From assembly GCA_022360095.1 (NCBI GenBank), contig JAKSDK010000138.1, positions 310,001 to 374,000 of the forward strand: a stretch of 64,000 nt of DNA, read 5' to 3'. The notes under the pieces are model-generated. The model did no database searches. It worked only from the letters and a program-made list of their open reading frames with translations, and had not been told where the DNA came from. Below, in pieces: positions 35,416 to 44,965 of the stretch. Every line of letters begins with the position of its first letter. Position 1 is the first letter of the stretch. Origin of the DNA: Phycisphaerales bacterium. GTDB lineage: Bacteria; Planctomycetota; Phycisphaerae; UBA1845; UTPLA1. The translations under genes were made by a program, and so were the position numbers.

Positions 35416-35946
35416 TTAGAGGTCTCGCCAGCCGGATTTGAACCACGGGATATCCGCGGTGTCATCAAGTCTCAATCGCATGATCAACTGGGCGGAATGA
35501 TGCTGGATGTGCCGGATGTTATAGACGTATAACTCGGCTCGGGTAAACGTCAGCCTCTCGAACCCAGTCCGCGCGTTCAAAGTCTCCGCCGTTTCCGAGG
35601 CGATCGCCTCGGCGGCCTTCTTTCGACAAAATTCCAGATACGTCCCGATCCACGGCTTGTCGTAGAGCAAGACCGGCTTGCGGTCCTCGAGTTCCTCATA
35701 GTCTCGAAAGACATGCTCGTTGTCGCGATGAAACGGCTGTTTGCGTAATGACTCCTCGTTCCGACCGAGATAATAATCCGCGCAGAACAACGTGTGGAAC
35801 ACGACCTGACAAAACAGGTGGTTCGCGACCGGCCCGTCCCAGGCGGAGTCGGGACACTGGTCGATGCAGGTATTCAGCGTGCAGAGCACGGCATCGAACT
35901 GGTTCGCGATCAGTTGTTTGAAAGAATCGAGCACGTGTAAGTCCAT
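35416..35946 (-). CDS. DinB-like four-helix-bundle protein
   Basis: A 176-residue protein of the DinB/YfiT type, a four-helix bundle that usually binds a divalent metal through three His. Candidate ligands are in VFHTLFCADYY and IRHIQHHSAQL. Some family members are thiol-dependent transferases. No cofactor or partner can be assigned. It lies 35 bases downstream of the kinase gene on the same strand and could be co-transcribed with it. Confidence 0.8.
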   Translation of the reverse strand: MDLHVLDSFKQLIANQFDAVLCTLNTCIDQCPDSAWDGPVANHLFCQVVFHTLFCADYYLGRNEESLRKQPFHRDNEHVFRDYEELEDRKPVLLYDKPWIGTYLEFCRKKAAEAIASETAETLNARTGFERLTFTRAELYVYNIRHIQHHSAQLIMRLRLDDTADIPWFKSGWRDL

Positions 35947-35981
35947 GACGCCCCTTCGGGCCTACAAGCCGGGACCCCGGG

Positions 35982-38630
35982 TTATTGATCTTTTTTCAAG
36001 GCCTCCCACTTGGCGACCTGCTCAGGTTTGTCCCAGGCCGTGTAGAAACGCACCAGTGCACTAACAACATAGCTCACTTTCGCCTCGTCCGTTCCGTAAT
36101 CGGCCTTCATCCGTTCGTACGATTGTAGGATCAGTTCTTCCATTTCCTCGAAACGGCCAAGCTTGCCCAGGTTTTCGGCGTAGTACGCATCGCTCAACAA
36201 AGTCCTCCAGAAACGCTCACCGTTCCGCTCACGGTGCCAGTCGCCGACCGTCTTGAAGATCGCTGCAGCTTCTTCTTTGGCCCCCTTGTCGCGAAGCAAG
36301 AATCCGAAATTGTTGAGCGAGCTGATATAGCTCGGATGGTTCTTGCCGACCGCTTTTTCGTAGATGGACAATGACTCTTGATACGTTTCCTCGGCTTCGT
36401 CCAATCTGTTTTGGTCATGGCGCAGCGACGCGAGATTATTCATCACGGTCGCCAGCATAACATGACGTTCTCCCAGTGTCTTACGAAGGATTTCAATGGC
36501 CGAAACGTAACTTGCCTCGGCGCCTTCGACATCTCCCTGAATTTCCTTAAGCCTTGCCAGACTGTTTTCCACGTTGCCGATGTAAGGATGAGAATCTCCA
36601 TAAAGCTTTCGATAGGTCGCCAGCGACTGCTCCAATAGCTCCTGTGCCTCCCCCAACTTCCCCCTCGCTCGAACCACGGTCGCCAGATTGTTCAAAACCG
36701 ATGCGAAAGAACCGTTTTGTTCTCCCACCAAATTGCGGTACATCTCAAGTGATTCTCGAAGATAGGATTCAGCTCGTTCCAGATCACGAACCTTCCTCAG
36801 CGCCCAGCCGAAGTCGCTCAGCATTCCCGCAGTCTCTCGATGATCGACATCACCAAACACCGACCGATGAATGTACAAGGCGTCTTCCAACAGCTCGATC
36901 CCTTCCTCATAACGCCCCAAACGGACGACGGCCTTGCCGAGCTGTCTCATGTTTCTGGCGGTAATCTGGTGCTCAATGCCATATCGTTGCCGGTTCCATT
37001 CCAGAGCGTGCCGAAACTGATACTCCGCTTTGTCGTAATAGCCGAGGCTGTGGTACGAAGCACCGATGGTCATTCGCACCAATGCTTTGCCGTCCGGCTC
37101 ATCGGCCAGGGCGAGATCCAGATCATCCGCCGCCTTATTTAGAACCGTCAACAAAGTCACGTTGCGTCCCGACAAGCCTGTATCGCCGAACGGACTGGCA
37201 AAAGCCAGCATCGTGTTCAGAAACCTGTTGGCCGCTTGAGCGCTTTTCCACTCGTACAGAGCGCGCTCCTGGGACTTTTGAGCCTGCTCCTTCGCAATGA
37301 CGGCTTCGTTACGCTCATGCTCGGCCTCATTTCGCTGATGGATCGTGATCGTGAGCGCGACCAGCAAGGTGACGAAGACCATGACGACGGCGCTGACAAA
37401 AGCACGGTTTCGCTTGGCAAATTTGCGTAACTGATAAGCGGCGCTGGCCCGTCGCGCCACGATCGGCTCATCGCTGAGATGACGCCGGACATCAGCCCCC
37501 AATTCCGCGGCAGACTCGTAACGTCGATCCTTCTCCTTCTCCAGCGCTTTTTCGATGATCGTCTGAATGTCGCCGCGAAAAATCTTGTTGATCGAGCTAA
37601 GGGACGCCGGGTCTTCATCGCGAATAATACAAACGGCGTCGGGGATCGATTTGTTATGAAGATCGTAGGGAAGGCGACCGGTCAACAGCTCATAACCGAT
37701 CACGCCGAGCGCATACACATCGGAACGGATATCAAGCTCACTCGGATTGCCCGAAACCTGTTCCGGGCTCATGTAGGGAACGGTCCCGAGCAGTTGACCG
37801 ATGTCCGTCTGAAGCGTGGTCGTTTTGAGGTCGGAATCCGTCGCACGGGCAACACCGAAATCCAGGATTTTCGGCTGTGCCGAAAAAGGATCCGAGGGAC
37901 CGAGGGACCGGGGGAATGAAGAAGATGTCCATTCCCTTCCTCTGATCCCCTGATCCCCTAATCCCCCCTCGCCCACAACGAGAATATTCGCCGGCTTAAG
38001 ATCACGGTGAATAATCCCCTTAAGATGAGCATGATGAACGGCATCGCAGATCTTGACGAACAGCTCCAACCTCTCGCGAATTCCCAGTCGCTTCTCGAGG
38101 GCATAATCCGTCAGCCGAAGACCTTCCACCAGTTCCATCGCAAAGAACGGCTGCGGTCCTTGTCCGGCATCGTCGGTCCCGGCCTCGAAAATCTGCGCGA
38201 TCCCCGGATGCTGAAGGCGGCCCAGAACCTGACATTCGTGCTCGAAACGTCGCATCAGCGTCTTCGAGGACAAACCCGCCTTGATGACCTTCAGGGCAAC
38301 GATTCGGCTGGGATTCGATTGGCGCGCCTTATAGACAGTTCCCATGCCGCCCTGGCCAAGAACGTCCAGAATCTCGTACCGGCCCATGCGCACCGGATGA
38401 GAAACGGGCATCCTGCTTCCCGGCTGTGCTCGCTCCAGGTCCATCCGCTGGGCAATCGGTTCGTCAATCACCGCTCGTGTAGGATCAAAAGAAAGAAGTG
38501 CTTCAACCTCTGAACGCAACTCGCTGTCATCGCCGCAAGCGTCATCCAGAAAAGCGGTCCGCCTTTCCGGTGTTAATTCGCGGACGGCGAGAAAAAGCTC
38601 CGAAACACGTGCGTGGCGCTCTGAACTCAT
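35982..38630 (-). CDS. Membrane Ser/Thr protein kinase with TPR sensor tail (pair 1)
   Basis: An 882-residue kinase. A short helical N-terminal region is followed by a kinase domain from about residue 84: GQGGMGTVY (92-100), VALKV, HRDLKPAN (208-215), DFG (257-259) and APE-like SPEQ. A 32-residue insert (about 220-251) between the catalytic loop and DFG corresponds to an in-frame palindromic DNA element. One transmembrane helix (FVSAVVMVFVTLLVALTIT) separates the kinase from a long TPR region with repeated helix pairs (GYYDKAEYQFRHAL, GKLGEAQELLEQSL). I start at ATG 38630, which overlaps the sigma-factor stop as ATGA. The kinase probably senses through the TPR side and acts on the coupled sigma factor, by analogy with ECF sigma/kinase pairs. 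Confidence 0.92.
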   Translation of the reverse strand: MSSERHARVSELFLAVRELTPERRTAFLDDACGDDSELRSEVEALLSFDPTRAVIDEPIAQRMDLERAQPGSRMPVSHPVRMGRYEILDVLGQGGMGTVYKARQSNPSRIVALKVIKAGLSSKTLMRRFEHECQVLGRLQHPGIAQIFEAGTDDAGQGPQPFFAMELVEGLRLTDYALEKRLGIRERLELFVKICDAVHHAHLKGIIHRDLKPANILVVGEGGLGDQGIRGREWTSSSFPRSLGPSDPFSAQPKILDFGVARATDSDLKTTTLQTDIGQLLGTVPYMSPEQVSGNPSELDIRSDVYALGVIGYELLTGRLPYDLHNKSIPDAVCIIRDEDPASLSSINKIFRGDIQTIIEKALEKEKDRRYESAAELGADVRRHLSDEPIVARRASAAYQLRKFAKRNRAFVSAVVMVFVTLLVALTITIHQRNEAEHERNEAVIAKEQAQKSQERALYEWKSAQAANRFLNTMLAFASPFGDTGLSGRNVTLLTVLNKAADDLDLALADEPDGKALVRMTIGASYHSLGYYDKAEYQFRHALEWNRQRYGIEHQITARNMRQLGKAVVRLGRYEEGIELLEDALYIHRSVFGDVDHRETAGMLSDFGWALRKVRDLERAESYLRESLEMYRNLVGEQNGSFASVLNNLATVVRARGKLGEAQELLEQSLATYRKLYGDSHPYIGNVENSLARLKEIQGDVEGAEASYVSAIEILRKTLGERHVMLATVMNNLASLRHDQNRLDEAEETYQESLSIYEKAVGKNHPSYISSLNNFGFLLRDKGAKEEAAAIFKTVGDWHRERNGERFWRTLLSDAYYAENLGKLGRFEEMEELILQSYERMKADYGTDEAKVSYVVSALVRFYTAWDKPEQVAKWEALKKDQ
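37878..37973 (-). repeat. In-frame G-rich palindromic insertion in kinase 1
   Basis: On the coding strand a G-rich arm (GGGGGATTAGGGGATCAGGG) is followed after a spacer by a C-rich arm (CCCCCGGTCCCTCGGTCCC) and the mini-palindrome TTCGGCACAGCCGAA. It codes for the insert between HRDLKPANILV and PKILDFG. The equivalent spot in kinase 3 has no such sequence. Confidence 0.75.
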
Positions 38631-39220
38631 TGCGGCGCAGCCTTGCTCAGTTGACGCTGTAACCAAGCGCGAGCCACGAGCCAGTCCCCTGTGACCGTTC
38701 GCGGCGAAACTTCGAGGACGTGGGCCACCTCTTCAATGGTCATGTTACCGAAAAAGCGCAGCTCAACAACACGGCATTGTCGTTCGTCCAATGCAGCAAG
38801 GTGTTTCAAAGCATCGTCAAGCTCGATCAGGTCAACGGGAGACCGATCCGCCACTTCAGATGCGGGAATCACGGTCATGCGTTGATCAGAACCGCGCTTC
38901 GCGGCTTGGTGCCTACGGGCATGATCGACGAGAATTCTTCGCATGGCCTCCGCCGCAACGGCAAGAAAGTGAGCACGATTCTTCCACTGTGCCTCAGACT
39001 GGTGCACGAGTTTCAAATACGCCTCATGAACCAGGGCCGTGGGCTCCAGCGTATGGTCGGGCCGCTCCCTCCGAAGATACGCGGCGGCCCTCCCGCGCAG
39101 TTCCTCGTAGACGAGCGGCATCAACTCGGCCGCGGCAGAAGAATCACCATCGCTGAGTCGCGCCAAGACCCGAGTTGTTTCCTGATAGGAGTTTGCCGTC
39201 ACCAAAATCGCCTCGTTCAC
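38627..39220 (-). CDS. ECF sigma factor (planctomycete kinase-linked type, pair 1)
   Basis: A 197-residue sigma factor of the planctomycete ECF-like family. It has region 2 (PLVYEELRGRAAAYLRRER, LVHEAYLKLV) and region 4 with its helix-turn-helix (FFGNMTIEEVAHVLEVSPRTVTGDW). It is expected to direct RNA polymerase to a regulon that cannot be read from here. The 4-base overlap with the kinase start means the two are made together. A TATAAT promoter element lies just upstream (39254-39281). Confidence 0.93.
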   Translation of the reverse strand: MNEAILVTANSYQETTRVLARLSDGDSSAAAELMPLVYEELRGRAAAYLRRERPDHTLEPTALVHEAYLKLVHQSEAQWKNRAHFLAVAAEAMRRILVDHARRHQAAKRGSDQRMTVIPASEVADRSPVDLIELDDALKHLAALDERQCRVVELRFFGNMTIEEVAHVLEVSPRTVTGDWLVARAWLQRQLSKAAPQ

Positions 39221-39253
39221 AGGTCACGTTCACGCCGTCTGAAACCAGCCGGT

Positions 39254-39281
39254 ATTATATCACGGAAGACCGACTCAATAA
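39254..39281 (-). promoter_or_regulatory. Candidate promoter for sigma/kinase pair 1
   Basis: On the minus strand TATAAT (39254-39259) lies 16 bp after TTATTG (39276-39281). A start near 39247 leaves a leader of about 27 bases before the ATG at 39220. The -10 is a perfect consensus; the -35 is poor. Confidence 0.5.
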
Positions 39282-39650
39282 CCTTAATCCAAGACCTTGC
39301 CGGCAACGACCGCTGCCAAGAAAACCGCACCGCACCGTTTCATCGCTTGTCGAAAAAGCGGGAACGGACGGTGGTTTACGATCAAGGCCATCGTCAGATA
39401 TCCCCCCTCCCCGGATTCGCCAGCCAGAAGGTTAATCAACTCGGTCCGGTATGTACACGGTCTGGCGGCGTCGACGGATATGAGGACAACGAAACGTTGT
39501 GGCGTCTCGGTGACATCACCTCATTAATGGAGTCATTTGTTTCGCGCGCCGATCATCTGTTTAAGGGCCGAGGAGATCTCACAACACTTACGCTTATCGG
39601 TCTAGGCCTATGGGCTGCCTGCGGATCATTGGCTGCGGCGTCCGCTTTCC

Positions 39651-41048
39651 ATGAGGGGGGATCTTTTGCAACCATCGCGGTCAGAAAAAGAACGAGACCC
39701 GTCGTCCGATGACGGATCCGCGAAATCCGCGAAGCACTCGGTCCTTGTCGTGGATGACCATTCCTTCTTTCGCATTCGCTGGAAGCGATGCCTTGAGCGC
39801 TTCGGGTTTGATGCTCATGAGGCCGCGTGTGGGGCCGACGCGCTCGAGCTGGCGGCAAAAGTGAGTCCGGATGTCATTCTGCTCGACGTGCAAATGCCTG
39901 AAATGGATGGCTACGAGGTCTGTCAGGCCCTCAAGTCGAATTCGAAAACCAGTGACATTCCGGTGATCTTCGTGACGGCCGAAGAGAAAACAAAACAGAA
40001 GGTGCGAGGCTTTGAAGTGGGCGGAGCGGACTATGTGACCAAGACGGCTGAGGAAGCAGAGGTCGTCGCGCGAGTCAAAACACACTTGAAGATCGCCACG
40101 CTCCAGAAGGAGCTGATGCAAAGCCACGCCGAAATGAAATCTCAACTAAAGGCGATTCAGGAGCACGTGCGCATCGAGCGCGACATGACCGAGCAAATCC
40201 AGGAGCAGCAGTCGCAGCTGCTAGAAGCCGACAAGATGGCCTCGATCGGAAAGCTGGCCGCCGGCGTCGCACACGAAATCAACAATCCCATCGGATTCGT
40301 CTCAAGCAATCTCAACTCTTTGAGCCAATACGTGGAAGACGTCAAAGGTGTCGTAAACGCTCACGAAAAGCTGCTCGCGGAATGTCAGAAGCATGAAGCC
40401 CTGACAAGTTTGGTCGAAGAAGTCCAGCGCGTTCGCCAAGAGAGAGACATTGACTACGTTTTGACGGACCTTGGCGATCTGATCACGGAATCCGTCGAAG
40501 GAACACAGCGGGTTCGACAAATCGTGGCAGACATGCGGGACTTCTCGCATGTGGATCGTCCCGAAATCGCCGAGGAAGACATCAATGAGCTTCTGGACAA
40601 AACGATCAACGTCGCCAACAACGAGCTGAAGTATAAAGCCGACGTCATTCGTGAATATGGCGACCTTCCGCCGATTCCCTGTTACGGAGGAAAGCTCGGG
40701 CAGGTCTTTCTCAACCTGCTGGTCAATGCCGCCCAAGCCATCAAAGAGCACGGGACGATCACGATTCGAACATGGCTGGAGGGTGATCGCCTGATCATTG
40801 AAGTTGAAGACACGGGACAAGGCATTCCCCCGGAAAACCTCACACGCATTTTCGATCCCTTCTTTACATCAAAGGACGTCGGCGAAGGAACCGGATTAGG
40901 ATTGCACCTTGTTCGAACAATCGTGCATGCACACGGCGGGCATATCAGTGCGAAGAGCATTGCCGGGAAGGGAACGACGCTTCGTGTTGAACTTCCTACA
41001 GCCGGGCCACCCCAAACGGAGGAAGAGCAAAATGGGCACGTTGGCTGA
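39651..41048 (+). CDS. Hybrid REC - histidine kinase (first gene of a four-gene signalling operon)
   Basis: A 465-residue cytoplasmic protein. An N-terminal receiver (about 29-145) has LVVDDHS and the phospho-Asp in ILLDVQMPEMDG. A coiled coil leads to a HisKA domain with the phospho-His in GVAHEINNPIG (about residue 206), then HATPase_c with LGQVFLNLLVNAAQAI, VEDTGQGIPPENL and GTGLGLHL. Receiver-before-kinase order suggests that phosphate or a partner feeds in first. The ATG at 39651 is shown; a TTG at 39666 has better Shine-Dalgarno spacing (AGGGGGG). There are no membrane helices. The gene overlaps the next by 17 bases. The 430 bases before it hold only the promoter of the divergent sigma gene and no second gene that I trust. 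Confidence 0.92.
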   Translation: MRGDLLQPSRSEKERDPSSDDGSAKSAKHSVLVVDDHSFFRIRWKRCLERFGFDAHEAACGADALELAAKVSPDVILLDVQMPEMDGYEVCQALKSNSKTSDIPVIFVTAEEKTKQKVRGFEVGGADYVTKTAEEAEVVARVKTHLKIATLQKELMQSHAEMKSQLKAIQEHVRIERDMTEQIQEQQSQLLEADKMASIGKLAAGVAHEINNPIGFVSSNLNSLSQYVEDVKGVVNAHEKLLAECQKHEALTSLVEEVQRVRQERDIDYVLTDLGDLITESVEGTQRVRQIVADMRDFSHVDRPEIAEEDINELLDKTINVANNELKYKADVIREYGDLPPIPCYGGKLGQVFLNLLVNAAQAIKEHGTITIRTWLEGDRLIIEVEDTGQGIPPENLTRIFDPFFTSKDVGEGTGLGLHLVRTIVHAHGGHISAKSIAGKGTTLRVELPTAGPPQTEEEQNGHVG

Positions 41049-41922
41049 GACGACGACAAAAGCATCCCGGCATCCCTCGAAAAACGAGAGAGAGATGGCG
41101 TCTGAGAATGCGCGGTTTCAAAAAAAGAAGCGCCGCGTCCTCCTCGTGGACGACGAGGACAACATTCGAACCGCATTGAAACGGCTCCTGCGGCGTGAAG
41201 ACTATGAAATCTGCGCCGCCGCAAACGGACGAGAAGCGCTGCGGATCCTCGAAGTCAACCCTGTTCAGTTGATTGTCAGTGACTATCGCATGCCGGGTAT
41301 GACAGGCGTCGAATTACTTCGCGAAATACGGCAGCGATGGCCCGACACCGTTCGGATCATCCTAAGCGGCTTCTCGGAGGTTAACGCCATCATTGCGGCC
41401 ATCAATGAAGGAGAGATCTATAAGTTCCTTTCCAAACCGTGGAATGACGAGGAAATCAAGCTCCATATCCGGCGCGCACTTGAGCAACACGAATTGGAGG
41501 AGGAAAACCGGCGAATGGCCGACGAAATCGCCGAGCAAAACGAGAGTCTTCGTGAGTTCAATCTCATGCTCGAACAACGCGCCTCGGATGCCAGCGTGGG
41601 CCTGACCTCCGCTCAAAATCTGCTTGAGCATATCGGTGTCGGCGTGCTCAGTGTAGACCTGTCCGGACTCATCGTCGGCGCCAATCGATGCGCCGTTGAG
41701 ATCGTGTCATCGGATTCGGGACTCATTGGCATACCCGCGAAAGTCGCGCTCCCGAAAGCGCTTTGTCGGCTGAGCACCGAAAAAACCGCACCCGACAACG
41801 GCCTATCAGAACGTCTTGAGCTGAACGGAAGGACGTTTCAATGCCGTGTCAACCCACTGGTCATCGACAACAACCATCGGGGCAACATCGTCGCGTTATG
41901 GGAGGAAGTCCCATGCACGTAA
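41032..41922 (+). CDS. Response regulator with PAS-like C-terminal domain
   Basis: A 296-residue protein. The receiver (about 35-150) has LLVDDEDNIRT and phospho-Asp in VSDYRMPGM, and the FLSKPWNDEEIKLH tail typical of receivers that pair with HD-type outputs. A coiled coil joins it to a PAS-like region (about 195-296) with alternating strands. There is no DNA-binding or enzymatic output. I start at ATG 41032, preceded by GGAGGAAGAG and lying inside the end of the histidine-kinase gene. It overlaps the HDOD gene by 10 bases. Confidence 0.87.
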   Translation: MGTLAETTTKASRHPSKNEREMASENARFQKKKRRVLLVDDEDNIRTALKRLLRREDYEICAAANGREALRILEVNPVQLIVSDYRMPGMTGVELLREIRQRWPDTVRIILSGFSEVNAIIAAINEGEIYKFLSKPWNDEEIKLHIRRALEQHELEEENRRMADEIAEQNESLREFNLMLEQRASDASVGLTSAQNLLEHIGVGVLSVDLSGLIVGANRCAVEIVSSDSGLIGIPAKVALPKALCRLSTEKTAPDNGLSERLELNGRTFQCRVNPLVIDNNHRGNIVALWEEVPCT

Positions 41923-43142
41923 AGAAGAATGCGGCGCTTCCAGACCAGATTGAAAACCTGCCTCACCTTCCGGAGATTGTGAACCGAGTCCTGTCAGTCA
42001 CCGAGTCGCCACACTCCTCCGCAAACGACGTGGCTCGGGTGTTGAGCGAAGACCAGGCCGTCGCGGCCAAGATTCTTCGCGTGGCCAACTCATCTTTTTT
42101 CGGCGCGGAGCGCAAGGTCACACAAGTCAGTCGTGCCGTCGTCATGTTGGGACAGGTCAGCGTCCGCAACCTTGTCATCGGAATCGCAGCCAGGGACGCC
42201 TTTCCATCGATGGCGGAGGCCGTGCCTGAGCACACGACACTTTGGCGCCACGCGATCGCCGTCGCATCCGCCTCGGAAGCCATCGCCCGACACGTCGGGC
42301 ACAAACCCATCGAAGAGGCCTTTGTCGTCGGACTGCTGCACGACATCGGGCAACTCGCCATGGTGACATTCGACCCTGAGTCCTTGCGCGCCCTGTTTCA
42401 TGAGGCAAGGCCTGGGACTCGCTTCCTCGCCCAGGAACGAGACGTATTCGGTGTCGACCATACCGACGCGGGCTTCCAGATTCTCAGCCGCTGGGGAATT
42501 CCCGAGCAGATGTGCCAAGTCGTGCTTCGTCATCATGAGCAGGAAATCAACCCGGACGACCCCGTGGGAAGGCTGCTGGCCATTGTGATGCTGGCGGACA
42601 CCATCGCTCAAGTGATGGGCTTCGGCTTCGATATCCCCATTGGACATCACCGCCGGGCGGATGTCGCCGCGCAAACCCTGGGACTTAATGACTCCGAACA
42701 ATTGCAGATTCTTGACGGGCTGAACAGCCGAATCAACCAGGCCGTTGAAATGTTTGCGGAGGTTGACGCCGCCGATCAGGCACGCGAGCAAGCCTCGGCC
42801 AAACGCGCGATCTGGGCATCCACCGAGAGGGCGAATCGAGCCAGCATCAGCCAGCTGCTTTTGGAGCATAGCGGGTATGAAGTCACCCGACTCGCACCCG
42901 CCGACGTCGTTGACAAGCTTTTACCGAACGATCTGGTCATCGTCGCTCTCCCGGAAGACAACGACGAGCACAACCTTGTCGATCAACTGATCCGAAAAGG
43001 ACATCAGCGGACTGTTTTGTTGTGCGTCCCGCAATGCGATGACGCGCCACGGCGGCGCGATCCCGAAACCGGTGTTATCCGGCTTCCTCGATTATTCACC
43101 GCCTTTGATGTTGCATGGGTGGAGGAGCAATTCGCGACATGA
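41913..43142 (+). CDS. HDOD-domain signalling protein
   Basis: A 409-residue protein. Residues about 10-210 are an HDOD domain: LPEIVNRVLSV, VAAKILRVANSSFFG, LRALFHEARPGTRFLAQE, and GLLHDIGQLAM retaining the HD. HDOD domains bind nucleotides or c-di-GMP-type signals and act as scaffolds. The C-terminal about 150 residues look like a degenerate receiver (LAPADVVDKLLPNDLVIVAL). ATG 41913 follows GGGAGGAAG and overlaps the previous stop. Its TGA overlaps the next gene's ATG, so it is coupled on both sides. Confidence 0.88.
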   Translation: MHVKKNAALPDQIENLPHLPEIVNRVLSVTESPHSSANDVARVLSEDQAVAAKILRVANSSFFGAERKVTQVSRAVVMLGQVSVRNLVIGIAARDAFPSMAEAVPEHTTLWRHAIAVASASEAIARHVGHKPIEEAFVVGLLHDIGQLAMVTFDPESLRALFHEARPGTRFLAQERDVFGVDHTDAGFQILSRWGIPEQMCQVVLRHHEQEINPDDPVGRLLAIVMLADTIAQVMGFGFDIPIGHHRRADVAAQTLGLNDSEQLQILDGLNSRINQAVEMFAEVDAADQAREQASAKRAIWASTERANRASISQLLLEHSGYEVTRLAPADVVDKLLPNDLVIVALPEDNDEHNLVDQLIRKGHQRTVLLCVPQCDDAPRRRDPETGVIRLPRLFTAFDVAWVEEQFAT

Positions 43143-44965
43143 GCCACGCCGTTCTCATCGTGGATGACGAGCAACAGATTCTTCGTTCGCTCAAACGTTT
43201 GCTGCGTCGCGACGGTTATGAAATCCACCTCGCGGACAACGGCCCGTCTGCGCTCGAGATTCTCGCCGAGACGGAAATCGCAGCCATCATCTGCGATCAA
43301 CGAATGCCGGGAATGTCCGGGGCAGAGGTCCTCGCTGAGGCCTACAAACTTCGCCCGGACACGCTGCGCATCACACTGACCGGATACACCGACCTCGCTG
43401 CCGCCCAAAAATCAATCAACGAAGGACATATTCACCAGTTCCTTCTGAAGCCGTGGGACGACGACAATCTCCGGTCCGTCGTCAAGGACGCCGTTGGCGC
43501 CTATCAACTCGTCGTTGACCACCGCAAGCTCGAAGCGCTCTCGCACAAACAAAAGGAACAACTGGAAGCATGGAACAAGCGCCTCGAAGCGGAGGTCCGG
43601 GATCGAACCGAACAGCTTCGAGCCCAAAATGAACACTTGTTGCAGCTCCAACGTCGTGTCGAACAATCGCTACGGGACACGGTCGGTGTTCTAGCCGGCA
43701 CGCTTGAAGCCAGCAGCCCGAACCTCGGCATCCATTGCAAACGTGTGGCCCAACTTGCTCGCCAGATGGCCATCCGGCTCGAACTCGACGCCAACGAGAT
43801 CATGGACATCGAGTTTGCCGCCCACCTTCACGACCTGGGAAAACTCTCCAAACCTACGACCACGAACGCTCTACCTACGGACCCCGTGGATCATACGGAA
43901 GTCGGATACGCCATTCTCTCCAAGGTTTCAGGATTCGAGAAGATCGCGATCGCCGTCCGGCATCAAAACGAACACTTCGACGGAAGCGGAGGCCCGGAGA
44001 ACCTTGAGGGCCACGCTATCCCGTTGGCCTCGCGAATCATCGCGATCGTCAACGCGTATGACCAAGCGGTTTACGACTCAGAGAATCCGACCGACATATC
44101 ACACGCCGCCGGCAAAGAAGCCATTCAGGACGGACAAGGGAAAAAATTTGATCCCGAACTTGTTGAGCTGCTGGTAAAACACATGGGGGCCGTCGGCACC
44201 ACTGCCGGCCGTGAAGTCGAAGTTGAGATTTCTCCCAAGAAAACCAAGGACGGCATGGTATTGGCTCGCCCGATTCGCAACCTCGACGGTGTGCTGCTGA
44301 TCAACGAAGGCGTACGTCTGACACCCAAGATGATCGATCGCATTCGTTCGCTCAGCCATGTCGATCCGTTGCTCGCCAGCGTATTCGTGATCGGAAACTC
44401 CCTGGATGCCGAAGATGAAGACGGCGAAAGCGGTCAAAAGCCCTTGCAGGATTCCCAACCAACAAATCCCCTGCAGCCTGCCGGCCCGACGACTGCCGGA
44501 AACGACTCTACTCCACGAATCGACACACGATCAAATAAAATCCCCCCCACCTCGCCTGCCAGAGGCAAGTCAATCGTCCGGCGGAAAATCCTCGTCGTGG
44601 ACGACTCGAAGCATGTCTGCAGTGCCATCAAACGAGAGTTGCGACCTCTTGGAATCGAAGTGGTCGCCACCGACAACGGAACGACGGCGATCAGTTTGGC
44701 TGAGAATACGCGCTTTGAGGTAGCGCTTGTGGACCTGATGATGCCCGTGATGCCCGGAGAAGAGGTTGTGCGTCGGTTGCGGGAGCGCGCCCCGAAACTA
44801 AAGTGCATCATCCTGACCGGGAACGCCACGAAGGACACGGTCATGAAGCTTGGCAACGAACCGAACGTGGTCGGCTTTCTAACGAAACCGTGGGACCATC
44901 AACGACTGCTCGAAGCCATCTCGGCCTCTCAAACCAAGCCCGAATCGACGAAACAGCCCGTCTAA
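43139..44965 (+). CDS. REC - HD-GYP-like - REC signalling protein
   Basis: A 608-residue protein. The first receiver (about 4-115) has phospho-Asp D53 in ICDQRMPGM and FLLKPWDDD. After a coiled coil (about 122-172) comes an HD-GYP-type domain with HLHDLGKL (HD at 231-232). The GYP motif is altered: HFDGSGGP around 279-286 instead of HHExxDGxGYP. A disordered linker (about 440-485) leads to a second receiver (about 488-600; VALVDLMMPVMPG). The changed motif means that c-di-GMP phosphodiesterase activity is uncertain. It is the last gene of the operon and converges with a broken zinc-ribbon gene. Confidence 0.88.
   Translation: MSHAVLIVDDEQQILRSLKRLLRRDGYEIHLADNGPSALEILAETEIAAIICDQRMPGMSGAEVLAEAYKLRPDTLRITLTGYTDLAAAQKSINEGHIHQFLLKPWDDDNLRSVVKDAVGAYQLVVDHRKLEALSHKQKEQLEAWNKRLEAEVRDRTEQLRAQNEHLLQLQRRVEQSLRDTVGVLAGTLEASSPNLGIHCKRVAQLARQMAIRLELDANEIMDIEFAAHLHDLGKLSKPTTTNALPTDPVDHTEVGYAILSKVSGFEKIAIAVRHQNEHFDGSGGPENLEGHAIPLASRIIAIVNAYDQAVYDSENPTDISHAAGKEAIQDGQGKKFDPELVELLVKHMGAVGTTAGREVEVEISPKKTKDGMVLARPIRNLDGVLLINEGVRLTPKMIDRIRSLSHVDPLLASVFVIGNSLDAEDEDGESGQKPLQDSQPTNPLQPAGPTTAGNDSTPRIDTRSNKIPPTSPARGKSIVRRKILVVDDSKHVCSAIKRELRPLGIEVVATDNGTTAISLAENTRFEVALVDLMMPVMPGEEVVRRLRERAPKLKCIILTGNATKDTVMKLGNEPNVVGFLTKPWDHQRLLEAISASQTKPESTKQPV

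Noticed and set aside
38720..39712. 330-codon + strand frame over sigma factor 1 and the upstream gap
   Set aside because: Most of it is the shadow of the sigma-factor gene on the other strand. The last part (ATG 39527) could encode a 61-residue membrane peptide but has no good ribosome-binding site and overlaps the kinase start.
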